A DNA stretch of 64,000 bases from a virus: the IMG/VR virus record IMGVR_UViG_3300024346_000008, positions 62,001 through 126,000 of that record; one strand, written 5' to 3'. Below, piece by piece: positions 34,201 to 42,885 of this stretch. Made by a program: the position numbers and the translations under genes. The first letter of the stretch is position 1. Every line of letters begins with the position of its first letter. Below the pieces are notes generated by a model. That model saw only the letters and a list, made by a program, of their open reading frames with translations. It searched no databases and had not been told where the DNA came from.

Positions 34201-34522
34201 AATTCATTACATTTTTGTTCGATGCATATACGCGTGCATTAGTACCTTTTTCAGTGTACGTATACCCGACTAATGGCATATCTCCATCAACCGATGAATA
34301 TATATCCTCATATTTTACATCTTCATTAAACGCATGTAACCCCAACGTAAATCCAATATTACCGTCACCCATATCGATTTTACTTAAATCAAGTGTCGTT
34401 GTTGCTTTTATGAACGGCATGGCAACTTGTACGGTATTATTTAATTCAGACCGTGCATCTAAAATACGTCGTATATTTTTATTTATAACTTTGTAGTCAA
34501 AAGACCCTTTATCGTGTGCCAT
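31202..34522 (-). CDS. Large baseplate protein with embedded M15-like peptidase domain
   Basis: At 1106 residues this is the largest baseplate-region protein. The first 250 residues have phage tail features (GVGMVLEWGQQ, NVADYLFPWHD). Around residues 835-925 lies a domain resembling zinc D,D-peptidases of the M15/hedgehog type: HSNGSAHYTNQAIDI (His and Asp ligands) and GNHIHIEW (His ligand). A coiled stretch (about 945-985) and a final beta domain follow. In this position a cell-wall peptidase could open peptidoglycan during infection, like the lysozyme part of T4 gp5. The structural role comes from context. Confidence 0.75.
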   Translation of the reverse strand: MAHDKGSFDYKVINKNIRRILDARSELNNTVQVAMPFIKATTTLDLSKIDMGDGNIGFTLGLHAFNEDVKYEDIYSSVDGDMPLVGYTYTEKGTNARVYASNKNVMNSRIFDLKANTFSTNEFIRIPPPGITKVTIGLNKNGLLAHGQLEISVPSLSQLETLHKTFLVPGVGMVLEWGQQFAPELSPSIGERANVADYLFPWHDRPKLKQLLAKLSMNQIGLEEILNEYAYKSEGQYMWMFGRVANFSVKSNSDGSFNCTVKIVGPSEDAWAYSTKNTVTPAKDPSARYFCSRDTNSVFSYFSDTTTGGKNFKTTLDNTMNGNGEWKSHVQFIPHGNKTAGEPTPTDPNPNVNQNSDGFTEDAYFVTWRFFVNVIINKDIKSIFSSVLQQSELDKLGILLPYATDENRSNTNLGKKPYIDDPMESFVGMNEFLRSVNPGTMIIVNEKAAQAAEKNPQYKPPGSDGIFYAKNDQTKRFYNGDPTEDTAGKTLFENSISKVKDVADKKDRGLLSAGVWLNHKAIIESMLSGNTILRGITNLLERMNAATLNYWQLTLDIAHPITGSGHPYSYMVVDSNFRDSSDRAVSKFINDVHVFNKYVRVNELGQLVGSELIDCSVDLSLPKLMFSQIATLGLVQPADMQNVANTGKTTEEIKAETVAANAPVKAEDVDYAKSPKISSPYDAMREMFAITSLMGTVGTGDNKRYSAFVQGPDLTVLPKTERDAMLKANGICGDANTQTTAQTAGTSNKANGTDLAAVTFDKNTDLAAVQTLAKGYLDKNNDICNKCIPLTSGKYGDTRDPVPGAAPKTVDQVRTDINAYIAKAATWTNLPDAKGVLHANEFKVTQNNIFGEKGYNEVGVHSNGSAHYTNQAIDIPVHNPTNAEQILQYWGKTGASARNFTYNGYEIRDEFNVAPGNHIHIEWNAVVIPDPTTGPTNEAATAANRPTDAQCNECAKQQSLLNQSTAKLQEINKTIEDKQREFFGLQSLFRYIEVFPEYMVAAMADTANGADANAFGASPGALSISADLTMPGVSGLRVGELFWIDRIPTFYKAFGAFQIISIEDNIGTDGWTTKIHARFNYLGKKWKEAIAKSEFSAIPTATQTLP

Positions 34523-34528
34523 ATGCGT

Positions 34529-34792
34529 TTAATAGTTTTGAGGTATAGTAATAACTGTTCCCGGTTTAATAAATATAGACCCATTAAGTCCATTGTTCGC
34601 ATTTGCAATAACATACCACAAAGTTGCCGACCCCAAATATTTGTATGCAAGTGTATCCCATCTATCACCCATACGTGCTTTATATGTATATTCTACTTGG
34701 TCTTCTATGGGGTCAACAGGTATTGCGGAGGAATAATATCGTTTCCCTTCGTCGGTTCTTTTTACAATAATATTACGTTGGTATTTTAGCAT
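34529..34792 (-). CDS. 53: LysM-like baseplate wedge protein (gp53-like)
   Basis: An 87-residue protein with a LysM fold from about residue 38: MGDRWDTLAYKYLGSATLWY followed by PGTVITIP. Short LysM-type proteins at this position in T4-like phages correspond to gp53, which joins baseplate wedges. Here LysM probably makes protein contacts instead of binding peptidoglycan. Confidence 0.75.
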   Translation of the reverse strand: MLKYQRNIIVKRTDEGKRYYSSAIPVDPIEDQVEYTYKARMGDRWDTLAYKYLGSATLWYVIANANNGLNGSIFIKPGTVITIPQNY

Positions 34793-34800
34793 AGTTTATA

Positions 34801-36543
34801 TCACGGGTCAATGGGACGGCCGGCTTCATCAATTCTTTCTCCGGCGGAAATTCTTTCTGCAATAGTTCGTGAGTCTTCATAAGTTACACCCAGACGGCTA
34901 TCTACCTCAACCTCGATTGCGGCAGCAGCCATTGGCGCATCTTCTTTGGAGTTTGTTGTTTTACTTTTCGGGGCAGGAACTGGAATTGTTGGGGAGAATC
35001 CTTTCATAGGCGTTCCTGGAGTACCGTCCGTATTAATACCACCATCCGTTATTCCATAGAATGGTGAATCGGCAATTCGTGTTGCCTTTTCTATCAAGAT
35101 AAATTTAATATCCATTTGTGCTGCAATTGGTACTTGTTTTCCAGTATCAAGTTCCCATGATTCAGAAAGTTCAGTAAAATTAGTACTTAGACTAGTAACA
35201 TATCCAGGTTGATTTACGTAAACATTACCGATAGTCAATCGTGTAATATTAGGTTGCATAATTCCTTGATTAAATCCATACGGAAATACCAATCCAGTTA
35301 AATAGTTAATACGTCTCCACACTATATCCAGTTCATCTCTGGAAAATGCAACAATTCCAAGTTTAAATGAAATTTCTCGTTGAACTCCGACATAGTTAAC
35401 AAATTTTTCCATACGACCAATATATTGATATGCTTTATACTCAGGTGTAGCAGATTGTTGTAAATCTTTAATATATGCTCTAAACTGTACTGGTGAATCT
35501 TTACCCATTGCAAATGAAACTACAATTGCATCTTCAAATGTATGATTAATTGGTTTATATGCTTCTTGTACTTTAGCAAACTTAGAATTTATTTCTTTAT
35601 TGGATGGGTCTTTAATATATGAAAGTTTTTTATTTTTTTTATTCGGTGTACGAGTTACAATGGATGTTCGTGGCCCATCTTTTGCATCGCCTGGGTCTGA
35701 CCGTGTTAATCCATCTGGGGACTCAAAATATTTAATAAACGGTACGGTGTCGAATTCATTTTTAAAAAACTTTGTATATTCTGTGTGGTAAATAGTATTG
35801 GCAACAACTGTCGCATTAACAATACTATTTAATTCGGGCCGTGATTGCTTCCATCCAGATGAATTTGCCGGTGTACCATATCCAAACTTATCGCCAATAT
35901 TTCTTTTTTGAAGTGGACTAAATGCGGATAGCGTTCCCAGTGCAGTTCCTACAATACTTGATACCGCACTAGTTAGTCTGCTGGTCAATGCCCCCAAGAT
36001 ACTTCTTGAACCGGTAACTTTATCAGGACCGGTTTTTCCAGAAATTTTTTGTTGTAAATATTGACTGACGAATGTTGGATCGGGTTTTTTATACAAATTA
36101 TTATATGTTGAAACTTGTAGTTGACCCAATTTTCTAACATTTTCGTATGATGTATCTGTTTTTCCTGCCAATTCATTTAATGGACGCAAGTTTCGTTTAA
36201 CATGTAAAAACGGTACTGCGTTTGCCACTACAAATGCTGGATTCAATGCTCTAGTAAGTTCAAACGTATTTCCCGTTTGTAGTAATTGTTGTTTGGCAAG
36301 AAATAATAATCCAGGTTTACTTAGTTGAAATAACGTTAATCGTTTTACGTCTTGAATCGTACTTTGTACTGGTAATGAACGATCTTCATATTTCGTCCAA
36401 TATCCTTTGCCCGGTGCACGAACAATTAATGGTGCATCTGCTTTTCCATTACTAGCAATACCATTATCAAATTTTGATGTTGAGCCGGCATATAGTTTAT
36501 TAACATTTTCGTTAAACCGTTGTTCCAGATTCTTAAATGCCAT
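34801..36543 (-). CDS. Baseplate/tail structural protein (580 aa)
   Basis: A large soluble protein. The C-terminal 250 residues have the pattern of a tail-tube-initiator or hub-type protein: VNYVGVQREISFKLGIVAFS, then WRRINYLTGLVFPYGF, then VPIAAQMDIKFILIEK. The N-terminal half is basic and possibly extended. It lies between gp53-like and tape-measure genes, where T4-like phages encode baseplate proteins such as gp48/gp54. I cannot say which. Confidence 0.65.
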   Translation of the reverse strand: MAFKNLEQRFNENVNKLYAGSTSKFDNGIASNGKADAPLIVRAPGKGYWTKYEDRSLPVQSTIQDVKRLTLFQLSKPGLLFLAKQQLLQTGNTFELTRALNPAFVVANAVPFLHVKRNLRPLNELAGKTDTSYENVRKLGQLQVSTYNNLYKKPDPTFVSQYLQQKISGKTGPDKVTGSRSILGALTSRLTSAVSSIVGTALGTLSAFSPLQKRNIGDKFGYGTPANSSGWKQSRPELNSIVNATVVANTIYHTEYTKFFKNEFDTVPFIKYFESPDGLTRSDPGDAKDGPRTSIVTRTPNKKNKKLSYIKDPSNKEINSKFAKVQEAYKPINHTFEDAIVVSFAMGKDSPVQFRAYIKDLQQSATPEYKAYQYIGRMEKFVNYVGVQREISFKLGIVAFSRDELDIVWRRINYLTGLVFPYGFNQGIMQPNITRLTIGNVYVNQPGYVTSLSTNFTELSESWELDTGKQVPIAAQMDIKFILIEKATRIADSPFYGITDGGINTDGTPGTPMKGFSPTIPVPAPKSKTTNSKEDAPMAAAAIEVEVDSRLGVTYEDSRTIAERISAGERIDEAGRPIDP

Positions 36544-36564
36544 GAATAATTCTCAGTACAGAGT

Positions 36565-39411
36565 TTAACGGGATTGTGTACCGAACACACCAACCGTCAT
36601 TGCTGCATCGTTAACGTTAACTAACAGTTTCCCAACCTTGGTACCATCCATATTTACTTGGATGTTGGAAAGTGCGGTAATAAAGTTACTAAGTTTTTGG
36701 TCTAACTTTTGTTCTATTCCCGATGTATTCACGGAAATGTTTTGGTTACCTTCTTGGGAGCCTCCCATCATACCCGACAGCATAGGAAGTCGAGACATTA
36801 ATCCACTCATTTCTGGCATCATTGCTCCCATTGCAGATGCAACCGGCGTGGCTTTCTTTCCAAATAATCCACCCAATTTACCTAATGCACTACCTCCCAA
36901 TTTACCTAATACACTACCTCCCAATTTACCTAATGCACTACCTATTAATTTACTAGGACCACCGGCAATTGAACTTAATGCACCACCTATCAATGGAATT
37001 TTCTTGAGTAGTGGTGCTGCTAAGGAACCTAACATGCCCATCGGACCACCTGCAAGACCGCCGAGTAAGTTACTACCAATACCACCTAATCCCACCTTTC
37101 CGAGTAAGTTTCCAGCAAGGCCTTTCAATCCCCCGCCACTTAGTAATCCCGTAGCTTTTCCAAGTAAATTACCAGCAAGTCCTTTTGGAATAAATTTATC
37201 AAATAATTTATTTGCTATACCGGAACCAGTTAACCCACCGGCTGCCGACCCTAGCACTCCACCTAGAGGTCCACCGGCAAGTGTACCACCGGCGCCACCA
37301 AGGAGATTTCCAAGCAATCCTCCCCCAGTAGAAGTTAGGCCCTTACCAATTCCTCTAAGCACACTATTACTGTTTTTATACTCATCATACCCATCCAGTG
37401 CTCCCCCGATGGCCGATCCAAGTGCTGGGATTGGTTTGGCTATTTTTGTTACCATTGAAGTTACACCGGGGAGTTTTCCCAATACTCGACTTCCCAGTGC
37501 TTTAATAGACATGTCGGTTAAAGTATCCGCATTAAGTTTATTAAGGAACGGCAATCCTAACTTTTTCACCATATCGGCATTTATTACGAATTCGCCGTTG
37601 GACAATCGTGTCGGAATACTATCACTTTTACCCGTACCAGGACCTGTTACAAGTCCACCGGATGCCTTTTTTACTGGAGGAGTTGTTAGTTGACCTCTTA
37701 AGACCGCCTCGTCTGCCAATCTTTGGTTATAACGATCTCCTGAAGTTGCGTGTGGTGCAAATTGAGGAAGTCTGTCTATTCCCGATTCCATCCCCCTAAA
37801 CGGATTACTTGGTCCAATGTTTCCCGGACTAAGTTGTTGTAAACGGTATATATTATTTAATTGTTGTTGTTGGCGGTCACGTTCTTTCACGGCCTCCAAC
37901 CCCGCAATCATCCCCGCCTCAGGCCCCATCATGGCCATATTGGTCATGGTTTCTGGCACCATTGCTTTGTTTACCAATGATGTAGCACCTGCGTAGTCTC
38001 CCCCTATTGCGGCTGTCTTGGCTGCTTCTTTAAGTTTTTTCTGTTCCTCAAACGAATCGGCGGTAAACTTTGCGACGATGGCTGCAATTGCTAAAATTGC
38101 CGCTCCAATTAGTCCTGCAGGAGTTAAGAATGCAAGCGCACTTGCTATTGTACCACCAACACTAAGAACAGTAGCTATTGTAGATAAAGAACCGGCTATT
38201 AATCCTAGTGGAACTGCCAATACCATAACTGCTGTTAAAATATGATTCAATAAACTATTAGTTTCTACTTCAGGTGGAACTGCATTTTCGTCTGGTGTTT
38301 TTCCCGCCAATCGTTGCATATCGGCCATCGATATACCAAATGCACCAGATAACGCCAATTGCTCCGACCGACGCAGTTTAGTGATATCTTTTCCAGTGGC
38401 AGCAAGTTGGGAACGAAGTTCGTTGAATAATGCACCCGTATCACCACTTTCTGCAAGTTGTGCCAAGGAATTGGTATCTAAATTGAATCCCATTGCCCCC
38501 AGTTCCGATGTCTTTTCTAGAAATCCTTCAAAGTCCCCGATGATACTATCGCCAATTTGATCTACTTTACCAAGGTCTACGCCAATTTTCTTTGCATCGG
38601 CTGCAGCACGGGCAAACGAATCGGCAAATCGTAATCCATTCCGTGCCATTAAGTCCGAATATTTTCCGATAGCTTCCATTGCCACAGATGCCGACAATCC
38701 CTTTTCTTGGAATCGTGCCATGAACTGCGATTGTACGTCAGATACTTTACTTAAATCACCCATCGTTTGTGTAACCAATGCACGACGGGCAGTAACTAAT
38801 TGCTGTACTGAAATTCCATTAGTTTTTGCAAATTCTGCTAATGTTTTTCCCGTATCTGCATTTATAGTCCCAAATTCTTTTTGAAGTGTAGAAGTTGCTG
38901 CTCGGATTTCGGTGGGAGTGGCCGGTTGTTTTATGTCGGATACTCCTGCTCTGGATGCTTTTAGTTGATCAGTAGCTTGTAACAATTCCTTCTTTGCATT
39001 GTCAAAATTACCAGTAATTAATTCACCAAGTGCTGAACCGACTGTATTAGAAACGTCACCTAACCCCGTAGTAAGGTCTAACGAGTTAAATGATTCTACT
39101 ATACTTTGTACACTGCCGATAAATGCGTCCGCTTGAATTTGTGCTGCAGTAGCAAGATTTACTCCGAACTGTTTTTGCGTTTCCGTCAACGTAGAAGTAA
39201 GTTTTTCTAGGTTTTTATTGAATCCTGTAAATTTTGCAGTAAGATTATCGAGACTTTTAGCTAAACTAGGTGTGCCACTTCCACCACTTCCACCACTTCC
39301 ACCACTTCCACCGTTCGTTCCCAGTGCCGCAGTATTGGTGGCAAGGTTTGTGGACAACGTGGTTAATGCACTTGTTAAACTTGCAAAATCAGCAGATGTT
39401 GGAGGTGCCAT
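36565..39411 (-). CDS. Tail tape-measure protein (948 aa)
   Basis: The long helical and hydrophobic sequence, the central membrane-like segments (about 385-450) and the C-terminal GGLVTGPGTGKSDSIPTRLS followed by NGEFVINADMV are typical of tape-measure proteins. A linker of four GGS units sits near residues 34-46. A Gly/Leu-rich repeat region (LLGKLGG-type units, about 690-850) is also present. It should set tail length and be ejected with the DNA. Confidence 0.88.
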   Translation of the reverse strand: MAPPTSADFASLTSALTTLSTNLATNTAALGTNGGSGGSGGSGGSGTPSLAKSLDNLTAKFTGFNKNLEKLTSTLTETQKQFGVNLATAAQIQADAFIGSVQSIVESFNSLDLTTGLGDVSNTVGSALGELITGNFDNAKKELLQATDQLKASRAGVSDIKQPATPTEIRAATSTLQKEFGTINADTGKTLAEFAKTNGISVQQLVTARRALVTQTMGDLSKVSDVQSQFMARFQEKGLSASVAMEAIGKYSDLMARNGLRFADSFARAAADAKKIGVDLGKVDQIGDSIIGDFEGFLEKTSELGAMGFNLDTNSLAQLAESGDTGALFNELRSQLAATGKDITKLRRSEQLALSGAFGISMADMQRLAGKTPDENAVPPEVETNSLLNHILTAVMVLAVPLGLIAGSLSTIATVLSVGGTIASALAFLTPAGLIGAAILAIAAIVAKFTADSFEEQKKLKEAAKTAAIGGDYAGATSLVNKAMVPETMTNMAMMGPEAGMIAGLEAVKERDRQQQQLNNIYRLQQLSPGNIGPSNPFRGMESGIDRLPQFAPHATSGDRYNQRLADEAVLRGQLTTPPVKKASGGLVTGPGTGKSDSIPTRLSNGEFVINADMVKKLGLPFLNKLNADTLTDMSIKALGSRVLGKLPGVTSMVTKIAKPIPALGSAIGGALDGYDEYKNSNSVLRGIGKGLTSTGGGLLGNLLGGAGGTLAGGPLGGVLGSAAGGLTGSGIANKLFDKFIPKGLAGNLLGKATGLLSGGGLKGLAGNLLGKVGLGGIGSNLLGGLAGGPMGMLGSLAAPLLKKIPLIGGALSSIAGGPSKLIGSALGKLGGSVLGKLGGSALGKLGGLFGKKATPVASAMGAMMPEMSGLMSRLPMLSGMMGGSQEGNQNISVNTSGIEQKLDQKLSNFITALSNIQVNMDGTKVGKLLVNVNDAAMTVGVFGTQSR

Positions 39412-39415
39412 TTAG

Positions 39416-39787
39416 TTACTCAACTAAAGCGTGATAGGTTGCAATAAACAATGTCGTAACGTTACCACTGGGAACGGTTACTAACGGAGAACCAGACAGT
39501 GCAATTCCCTTATATGCTCTACGACTTTCTAATCGTGCCATCGGTGCACCCGAGACTGCATTGCCTTTGAACATTAAATCCCCGACCAAGGTTGCCAATG
39601 GCATGCCGGATACCGAGGTTCCTTTATATAATTTATTACCGACGACGGTATATAACGGAGCACCAGAAATAGCCGACCCTTTAAATGCCCGTCGATCACC
39701 CACTAAGGTAATCAACGGACTGCCGGATACGGCCATTCCTTTGTATGCTCTATCATTTTCTTGTAAAAGATGTCGAAGTAGTATCAT
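39416..39787 (-). CDS. Protein made of five 19-residue repeats (123 aa)
   Basis: After about 13 residues the protein is five near-repeats of 19-20 residues with the consensus AYKG.AVSG.PL.TLVGD, followed by a short C-terminal strand. The constant glycine and hydrophobic spacing suggests a small beta-solenoid or prism. It lies between the tape-measure gene and the small gene after gp26, and its ATG overlaps the upstream stop as ATGA. A tail or hub component is likely from position. I do not recognise the family. Confidence 0.7.
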   Translation of the reverse strand: MILLRHLLQENDRAYKGMAVSGSPLITLVGDRRAFKGSAISGAPLYTVVGNKLYKGTSVSGMPLATLVGDLMFKGNAVSGAPMARLESRRAYKGIALSGSPLVTVPSGNVTTLFIATYHALVE

Positions 39788-39990
39788 CGTTTATTTGCTT
39801 TTTCAAATTGTTTAGTTTCTTCTTCTTTCAATTTTCCAAACTCTTTAATGTAAAAATTTCGAAGATAAACCGGCATTTGGTATAAATCCATTACACTAAA
39901 TGCACCTTTTGAATAATGCGCAACAATCATGATGTTTCGTAACAAATCAATTTTATACTCGGGCGTCAGGCCAAAAGAAGTTAACGCCAA
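39784..39990 (-). CDS. Small protein after gp26, possible tape-measure chaperone (68 aa)
   Basis: A helical protein with NIMIVAHYSKGAFSV and MPVYLRNFYIKEFGKL, ending in a charged helix. A protein of this size and pattern follows gp26 in T4-like environmental phages. Its position just before the tape-measure gene is where tail-assembly chaperones lie. The start is uncertain: a TTG at 39990 overlaps gp26 by 38 bases, and an ATG near 39930 would give about 48 residues. Confidence 0.6.
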   Translation of the reverse strand: MALTSFGLTPEYKIDLLRNIMIVAHYSKGAFSVMDLYQMPVYLRNFYIKEFGKLKEEETKQFEKANKR

Positions 39991-40726
39991 TCGGCAACCT
40001 CACCGTTTGCTCAGTTCCACATGTACATTCCACTGATACATTGAAATTGATATCGGGTACTTTGGTTCGATATTGTTCACGAAGATATCGGGCATCTTTA
40101 ACTAATAAATTATCCACAAATGCCCAAATCTTTGCTTTCGACATATCTCCGTTTACCGACTTAATCATTGCCTTTAACCGAGAGGTACTTTCTGATTCTA
40201 CGTCAGAACTAATTTTCTTCAATGCCTTCAGTTCTTTATCGATTGTCAATTCATCGCCGCGGGTTAACAACTTTAACGCCACTTCTGCTTTTGATAGCGG
40301 AAGTATTAATGTAAATTCACTACTTTCCGTTGTTTCCGGTGAATTTTCTGTTTCTAATTCTGATAAGTTTATTACCTGTTCTACCGTACTATTACATGAC
40401 GGACATTCTAATGATACTTCATAATCCTTTCCATATCCAAGAATACGTGCGGCAATCATTACTGCATTTAAATCACCTAAGTACAAGTCTGCCGCTTTCA
40501 CCCCCTTTGTGGCAATTAAAGCGTCAATCAATCGATCCAATACGACACCCTTTTGAATTAAGTTCTGTGAAGTCAAAATATCTTCATGTTTTGCCGTCAT
40601 GTATCGTAATTCAATTTGCCCACTTCTCAGTGGACTATCTTCGGGATAAAATAATCCCTTTGATGGCAAATCAATTGTTTCTGTTGGAAATACATCTACT
40701 GTTTCTGTAACTGGTTGGTCTGTCAT
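39953..40726 (-). CDS. 26: Baseplate hub protein (gp26-like, T4_baseplate family)
   Basis: The opening IDLPSKGLFYPEDSPLRSG, then MTAKHEDILTSQNLI, GDLNAVMIAARILGYG and a zinc site formed by CPSC (about 108-111) and CTCG (near 240) are the family pattern. GAGAGG precedes the ATG. In T4, gp26 is part of the baseplate hub. Confidence 0.88.
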   Translation of the reverse strand: MTDQPVTETVDVFPTETIDLPSKGLFYPEDSPLRSGQIELRYMTAKHEDILTSQNLIQKGVVLDRLIDALIATKGVKAADLYLGDLNAVMIAARILGYGKDYEVSLECPSCNSTVEQVINLSELETENSPETTESSEFTLILPLSKAEVALKLLTRGDELTIDKELKALKKISSDVESESTSRLKAMIKSVNGDMSKAKIWAFVDNLLVKDARYLREQYRTKVPDINFNVSVECTCGTEQTVRLPIGVNFFWPDARV

Positions 40727-40762
40727 AAAACCTCTCGGATAAAAGTATACTCACTATACATA

Positions 40763-42646
40763 TCAATCTTCTATATTTTCTATCTCAAACTGTTGACGAT
40801 AATCCATATTAATTCGTTTTACAAACTCTTTAAACATGGATTTACTACGTTCGGGGGTAACTAATGCTCCATCAACAATCATATCTGCGGTTGCTTGCTT
40901 TTCTTTTAAGGTATCCCGCATGTTTTCATCCACTGTACCTTCACACATCATATAATACACTTGGACTTGACCCTTTTGTCCAATACGATGGGTACGGTCT
41001 TCTGCTTGTTCATGTTCCGCAGGCAACCAGCCCATGTCGATAAAGACCACCGTATCAATTGCTTTTTGTAATCCGTCAATGCCCATACCTGCGGCACGTA
41101 AACTAAACAATCCTACCTTTGCTTCCCCAGAGATTAGTTTATCAATTGATGTTTGCCGTACAGTTCTGTTCATTTCACCAGTTAATAATGCTGCTTTATC
41201 TCCATAGTGTTCTGTTAACAATTTTAACGGTTTTATATAGCAACTGAAGACCAATATGGACCTATCATTATCAATGAACTCGTCAATCATTTCAATTAAT
41301 CGTGGTAATTTCTTTTCGATTAAGAATCCCTGCAATTTCGGCATATGTTGAATCGACGGGCGTCCATCCATCTTCCATTTCCCAAACATTTCTTTCAACA
41401 GTTTGTTATATTCACCTTTTTCGTCCTTGGTGAGTTCCACATATAAATCGTTACGTTGCTTATTTGGTAATTCTTTCAATACTTGGTCTTTTTTTCGTCG
41501 AATTACTAAATCTTTTGTACGATCATGTAAATCTTGTAGATTCATGGGTGCCGCACCTTTCCATCCACCATATCGTTGGGTAAAATGAAAGAAGTTATTG
41601 AATCGTTCTTTATCTAAGAAGTTCAATAAGGCAAACGCTTCAATAGGACGGGACATTACAGGAGTGCCCGTCAAGAAAATTGTATATTTTGTTTTTATTC
41701 CGGGGTACTTTCGTCGTTCTTTCCACGATCCCAAAATACTCTTCGCCCGAATGGTTTGTCGGTTCTTTAAATAGGTTGCTTCGTCACACACTAACAAATC
41801 AAAGTTTTGGTCACGTAACCAATGATTGTTTTTGGCAACGGCATCATAATGCGTGATATGAAATTGGTGGTCAAGGTGTCCATCATAGGTTTTACTATCC
41901 CAGATCGTTGCATCCTTTCCAGTGAATTTTTTGACCTCGCGTTGCCAGTTGACGACCACGCTAAGGGGACATACAATAAGGGTCTTCAAGTTATGTAGTT
42001 GGGCATAAGCAATGGCCTGTACGGTCTTGCCAAGACCAGGAGCGTCGGCAATTAGACACCTTCCACCTGCTCTATCGACAAACTGCACACCCACTTTTTG
42101 ATAACCATACAGGTTTAATTTTAATCCTGGTACCGTGAATGTGGTATCTTCTTGTTCACGGATTTCGTCCAAATCTTCCCGTCGTTCTTGTAATTTCCCT
42201 AACAGTTTTTCTGCAGAACTTGACAAGATTGCATTGGGAAATGTTTTCATCATTTTGGGCAACTGTACCGAAGGAAATTCCCATCGTTTATCGTCCCCGT
42301 TCCATTTTCGTCCATCAATTTCGTACTTAAATTGTGCCAGTAATGTTTTATCATACGGCATGACAACGTAGGCCGTTTTTGCATCCTTTAAATGAATGTT
42401 AATTGGGCCGGTTTGTACTTCTTGGGTTGTCTGTGGGATATGTGACAGTTTAGTGCGAGGCAATGATAAGTCACTTATGTCCGCATCAAGTAATGCCCGC
42501 TTAGATGCTTCTACCCAAACTGCGGGCAATCCTGGTGTGGAGGTGATCCATTGTAAATACTGCGGGGCAGACCGTCTTACATTTCCTAACGTCTGCCCCG
42601 TGTATTTACCCCACGTAAAAATTACTTCGTCTAACGACGGATGCAT
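40763..42646 (-). CDS. SNF2/SMARCAL1-like helicase with extra N-terminal domains
   Basis: A 627-residue superfamily 2 ATPase: Walker A DAPGLGKT (201-208), DEAT box in LVCDEATYLKN (285-294), LTGTPV and the C-terminal AEDRTHRIGQ. Before it lies a HARP-like region (about 86-140, VMPYDKTLLAQFKYEI and KRWEFP), as in annealing helicases of the SMARCAL1 group. The first 40 residues (FTWGKYTGQTLGNV, then APQYLQWI) resemble the small C-terminal domain of exodeoxyribonuclease X-type proteins. It probably remodels replication forks, as UvsW does in T4. Confidence 0.9.
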   Translation of the reverse strand: MHPSLDEVIFTWGKYTGQTLGNVRRSAPQYLQWITSTPGLPAVWVEASKRALLDADISDLSLPRTKLSHIPQTTQEVQTGPINIHLKDAKTAYVVMPYDKTLLAQFKYEIDGRKWNGDDKRWEFPSVQLPKMMKTFPNAILSSSAEKLLGKLQERREDLDEIREQEDTTFTVPGLKLNLYGYQKVGVQFVDRAGGRCLIADAPGLGKTVQAIAYAQLHNLKTLIVCPLSVVVNWQREVKKFTGKDATIWDSKTYDGHLDHQFHITHYDAVAKNNHWLRDQNFDLLVCDEATYLKNRQTIRAKSILGSWKERRKYPGIKTKYTIFLTGTPVMSRPIEAFALLNFLDKERFNNFFHFTQRYGGWKGAAPMNLQDLHDRTKDLVIRRKKDQVLKELPNKQRNDLYVELTKDEKGEYNKLLKEMFGKWKMDGRPSIQHMPKLQGFLIEKKLPRLIEMIDEFIDNDRSILVFSCYIKPLKLLTEHYGDKAALLTGEMNRTVRQTSIDKLISGEAKVGLFSLRAAGMGIDGLQKAIDTVVFIDMGWLPAEHEQAEDRTHRIGQKGQVQVYYMMCEGTVDENMRDTLKEKQATADMIVDGALVTPERSKSMFKEFVKRINMDYRQQFEIENIED

Positions 42647-42885
42647 TACGCGTCAGTGGGTTCCGTAAGTTCTTCTTCGGTTTTTGGACGAACATATACC
42701 ATACGTTCCATATCCAACTTCCAACCCGCCTCGGGGGTTAATCGAAGAATCTGCATCATTTGTGAATTTGATTCTTGAATCTGCTGCAGTAGTTCTTGTT
42801 GAAACTTTCGTAACAACTGATTGTTTGTTTGAATCAGTTGCTGTAGTGCCAAGGGTACTTCTAATGTTATTTCTGTGTTACTCAT
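42646..42885 (-). CDS. Small Gln-rich helical protein (79 aa)
   Basis: A helical, Gln/Leu-rich first half (LALQQLIQTNNQLLRKF) that could be a coiled coil, then GWKLDMERMVYVRPK and an acidic tail. Its stop overlaps the helicase ATG as TAATG. Role unknown. Confidence 0.6.
   Translation of the reverse strand: MSNTEITLEVPLALQQLIQTNNQLLRKFQQELLQQIQESNSQMMQILRLTPEAGWKLDMERMVYVRPKTEEELTEPTDA

Noticed and set aside
36638-37693. Plus-strand frame of 351 codons
   Set aside because: Antisense of the Gly/Leu-rich part of the tape-measure gene; the Pro/Asn-rich product looks like a shadow, not a protein.
40745-40765. TATAGT followed by GTATAC upstream of the gp26-like gene
   Set aside because: Looks like the -10 and start region of the other promoters but has no -35 box at a suitable distance.
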